Shown: in pieces, positions 13,908 through 13,909 of the stretch
Layout: each line of letters begins with the position of its first letter
Numbering within the stretch: position 1 is the stretch's first letter
Source: an uncultured Prevotella sp.
GTDB lineage: Bacteria; Bacteroidota; Bacteroidia; Bacteroidales; Bacteroidaceae
Reading direction: 5' to 3'
Length of the DNA: 13,909 nt
Assembly (NCBI GenBank): GCA_900553285.1
Contig: USCX01000028.1
Span: 1 to 13,909 of the forward strand
Made by a program: the position numbers and the translations under genes
The notes under the pieces: generated by a model
The model's input: the letters and a program-made list of their open reading frames with translations, nothing else
Told to the model about the DNA's origin: nothing
Database searches by the model: none

Positions 13908-13909
13908 GG

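Noticed and set aside
1..13909. CRISPR arrays, transposases or long direct repeats
   Set aside because: Reading both strands I saw no regularly spaced repeats, no transposase or integrase motifs and no terminal inverted repeats. A computed self-alignment would settle it.

Overview
The window looks like a chromosomal segment of a Bacteroidales bacterium, probably near Prevotellaceae, with moderately high G+C. Five things support this. The tmRNA encodes the tag GENKYALAA, of the form used in Bacteroidetes. Several genes have TAnnTTTG -7 promoter elements at plausible distances. The HtpG is of the Bacteroidetes type. A glycoside hydrolase ends in a domain resembling a type IX secretion sorting signal. 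A very long TamB-like protein is present. The genus is inferred, not shown.

Layout from left to right. (1) 1-1205, minus: an exported S-type sulfatase that runs off the left edge. (2) 1420-1814, minus: the tmRNA gene ssrA, with a near-consensus promoter just upstream. A short coding-like tail lies between the tmRNA 3' end and the sulfatase. (3) 1950-2370: no intact gene. Two degraded coding remnants point away from each other, one reading as the C-terminus of a hexapeptide-repeat acetyltransferase. (4) 2403-2477: two hairpins at the end of htpG. (5) 2479-4533, minus: htpG. (6) 4662-5177, minus: a SPOR-domain lipoprotein with its own terminator. (7) 5343-7544, minus: a secreted multidomain GH16 beta-glucanase. 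(8) 7845-8703, plus: a compact three-gene cluster (YtxH-like, holin-superfamily-III-like membrane protein, small basic protein) closed by an intrinsic terminator. (9) 8773-9412: about 640 bases with no convincing gene. (10) 9413-13777, minus: the giant TamB-like protein, preceded by a promoter region with a 13-bp perfect hairpin.

Most genes appear to be separate transcription units; only 7845-8703 looks like a real operon. The common theme is the envelope and stress: outer-membrane biogenesis (TamB), peptidoglycan binding (SPOR), small membrane proteins (YtxH/holin-like), protein folding (HtpG) and ribosome rescue (tmRNA). Two exported carbohydrate-active enzymes (GH16, sulfatase) act on glycans. 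No CRISPR array, transposase, integrase, toxin-antitoxin pair or defence system was seen. The most unusual stretches are the remnants on both sides of the tmRNA gene and the empty 8773-9412 interval.
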